A model generated the notes under the pieces. That model did no database searches. It was not told the DNA's origin and worked only from the letters and a program-made list of their open reading frames with translations. Below, in pieces: positions 14,742-15,161 of a DNA stretch of 15,161 nt. The position numbers and the translations under genes are program-made. This stretch comes from Akkermansia muciniphila (GTDB taxonomy: Bacteria > Pseudomonadota > Gammaproteobacteria > Burkholderiales > Burkholderiaceae_C): contig CALPVM020000016.1 of the NCBI GenBank assembly GCA_943327015.2, positions 1 through 15,161 of the forward strand. Reading direction: 5' to 3'. How positions within the stretch are numbered: the stretch's first letter is position 1; each line of letters begins with the position of its first letter.

Positions 14742-15161
14742 TTAGATAAGCTTATCGTCGGGCGTTGAAATTTTGCGCAGCGGCTGGCTACGTGTAGAGG
14801 GCACCAGCAGCGGTACATCGGTGTGTTCGCCGTTCCACATCGGCTCTTTAATGCTGTCAAACACCTCGCGTAGCTTTTTGCCCCAATTGTCGTGCAGCAT
14901 TTTAAAATAGGGGTTGTTTTCATCAATGCACACCACTTTATCGGTTTGGAACTGATTGGCTTCGTACACCACCATGTCCATGGGAAGCCCGACCGATAAA
15001 TTGGATTTGAGCGTGGAGTCCATGGACACCAGTGCGCACTTGGCGGCTTCGTCCAGCGGAGTGTCGGGGGTAATGACGCGGTCTAGCACGGGCTTGCCGT
15101 ATTTGGATTCGCCCACTTGAAAATACGGAGTCTCGGGCGTGGCCTCTATAAAGTTGCCTGC
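14742..15161 (-). CDS. Anbu proteasome-type protease, C-terminal part (cut by window edge)
   Basis: Partial gene: the reading frame runs open to the right edge, giving 139 visible residues of a protein usually near 240-250 aa. The visible part begins AGNFIEATPETPYFQVGESK and continues through YGKPVLDR and a stretch with CALVSMDSTLKSNLSVGLPMD, which are hallmarks of Anbu (COG3484), an HslV/proteasome beta-subunit relative. The N-terminal threonine and most catalytic residues lie outside the window. The GTG at 15116 is internal, not the start. Anbu forms open-ring or helical assemblies, and its role is uncertain. In other bacteria it often lies with transglutaminase-like, alpha-E and ATP-grasp genes; here the downstream neighbour is an alpha/beta hydrolase instead. 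Confidence 0.9.
   Translation of the reverse strand, partial: AGNFIEATPETPYFQVGESKYGKPVLDRVITPDTPLDEAAKCALVSMDSTLKSNLSVGLPMDMVVYEANQFQTDKVVCIDENNPYFKMLHDNWGKKLREVFDSIKEPMWNGEHTDVPLLVPSTRSQPLRKISTPDDKLI

Noticed and set aside
1..15161. CRISPR array, tRNA or rRNA genes, insertion sequence, prophage or attachment site
   Set aside because: I saw no regularly spaced repeats, no transposase or integrase motif and no structural RNA gene, and the gaps between genes are all about 110 bases or less.

Overview
The window looks like chromosomal DNA of a Gram-negative betaproteobacterium, most likely Burkholderiales. This is inferred from protein character: the BMP-type lipoprotein operon, an E. coli-like long QueF, an Aer-type receptor and an Anbu proteasome homologue. 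No rRNA or tRNA is present to confirm it. Coding density is high, GC content is moderate, and no gene-free stretch exceeds about 110 bases. I see no insertion sequence, prophage, CRISPR array or attachment site.

Region 1 (10-4727, + strand) is an ABC importer of the BMP/nucleoside class. It comprises a double-domain ATPase, two membrane permeases with overlapping stop/start codons, and a lipoprotein binding protein. A strong hairpin at 4750-4781 closes it.

Region 2 (4796-7387, + strand) is a compact yaaA - alpha/beta hydrolase - queF unit. YaaA belongs to the peroxide-stress family, and QueF makes preQ1 for queuosine tRNA modification.

Region 3 (7407-11026, - strand) is a two-gene signalling operon. 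The first gene is an Aer-like PAS chemoreceptor retaining the FAD-pocket residues of E. coli Aer. Eleven bases later comes a PAS-PAS-GGDEF-EAL protein with intact synthase, I-site and phosphodiesterase motifs. Together they suggest that redox or energy sensing feeds both taxis and cyclic-di-GMP. A 12-bp inverted repeat lies in the leader of the receptor gene.

Region 4 (11129-12923) holds a dienoyl-CoA isomerase-like crotonase (- strand) divergent from uppP (+ strand), the undecaprenyl-diphosphate phosphatase of the cell-wall lipid cycle, which most likely starts at TTG.

Region 5 (12973-15161) holds a nucleotidyltransferase-fold protein of the GSU2403 type (+ strand). It converges on a - strand pair: the C-terminal part of Anbu, cut by the window edge, followed by an alpha/beta hydrolase.

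Most of the window is ordinary core metabolism and transport. The parts most worth a second look are the Aer/c-di-GMP operon, the solitary GSU2403-type nucleotidyltransferase and the Anbu-hydrolase pair. None of these is demonstrably a new system from sequence alone.
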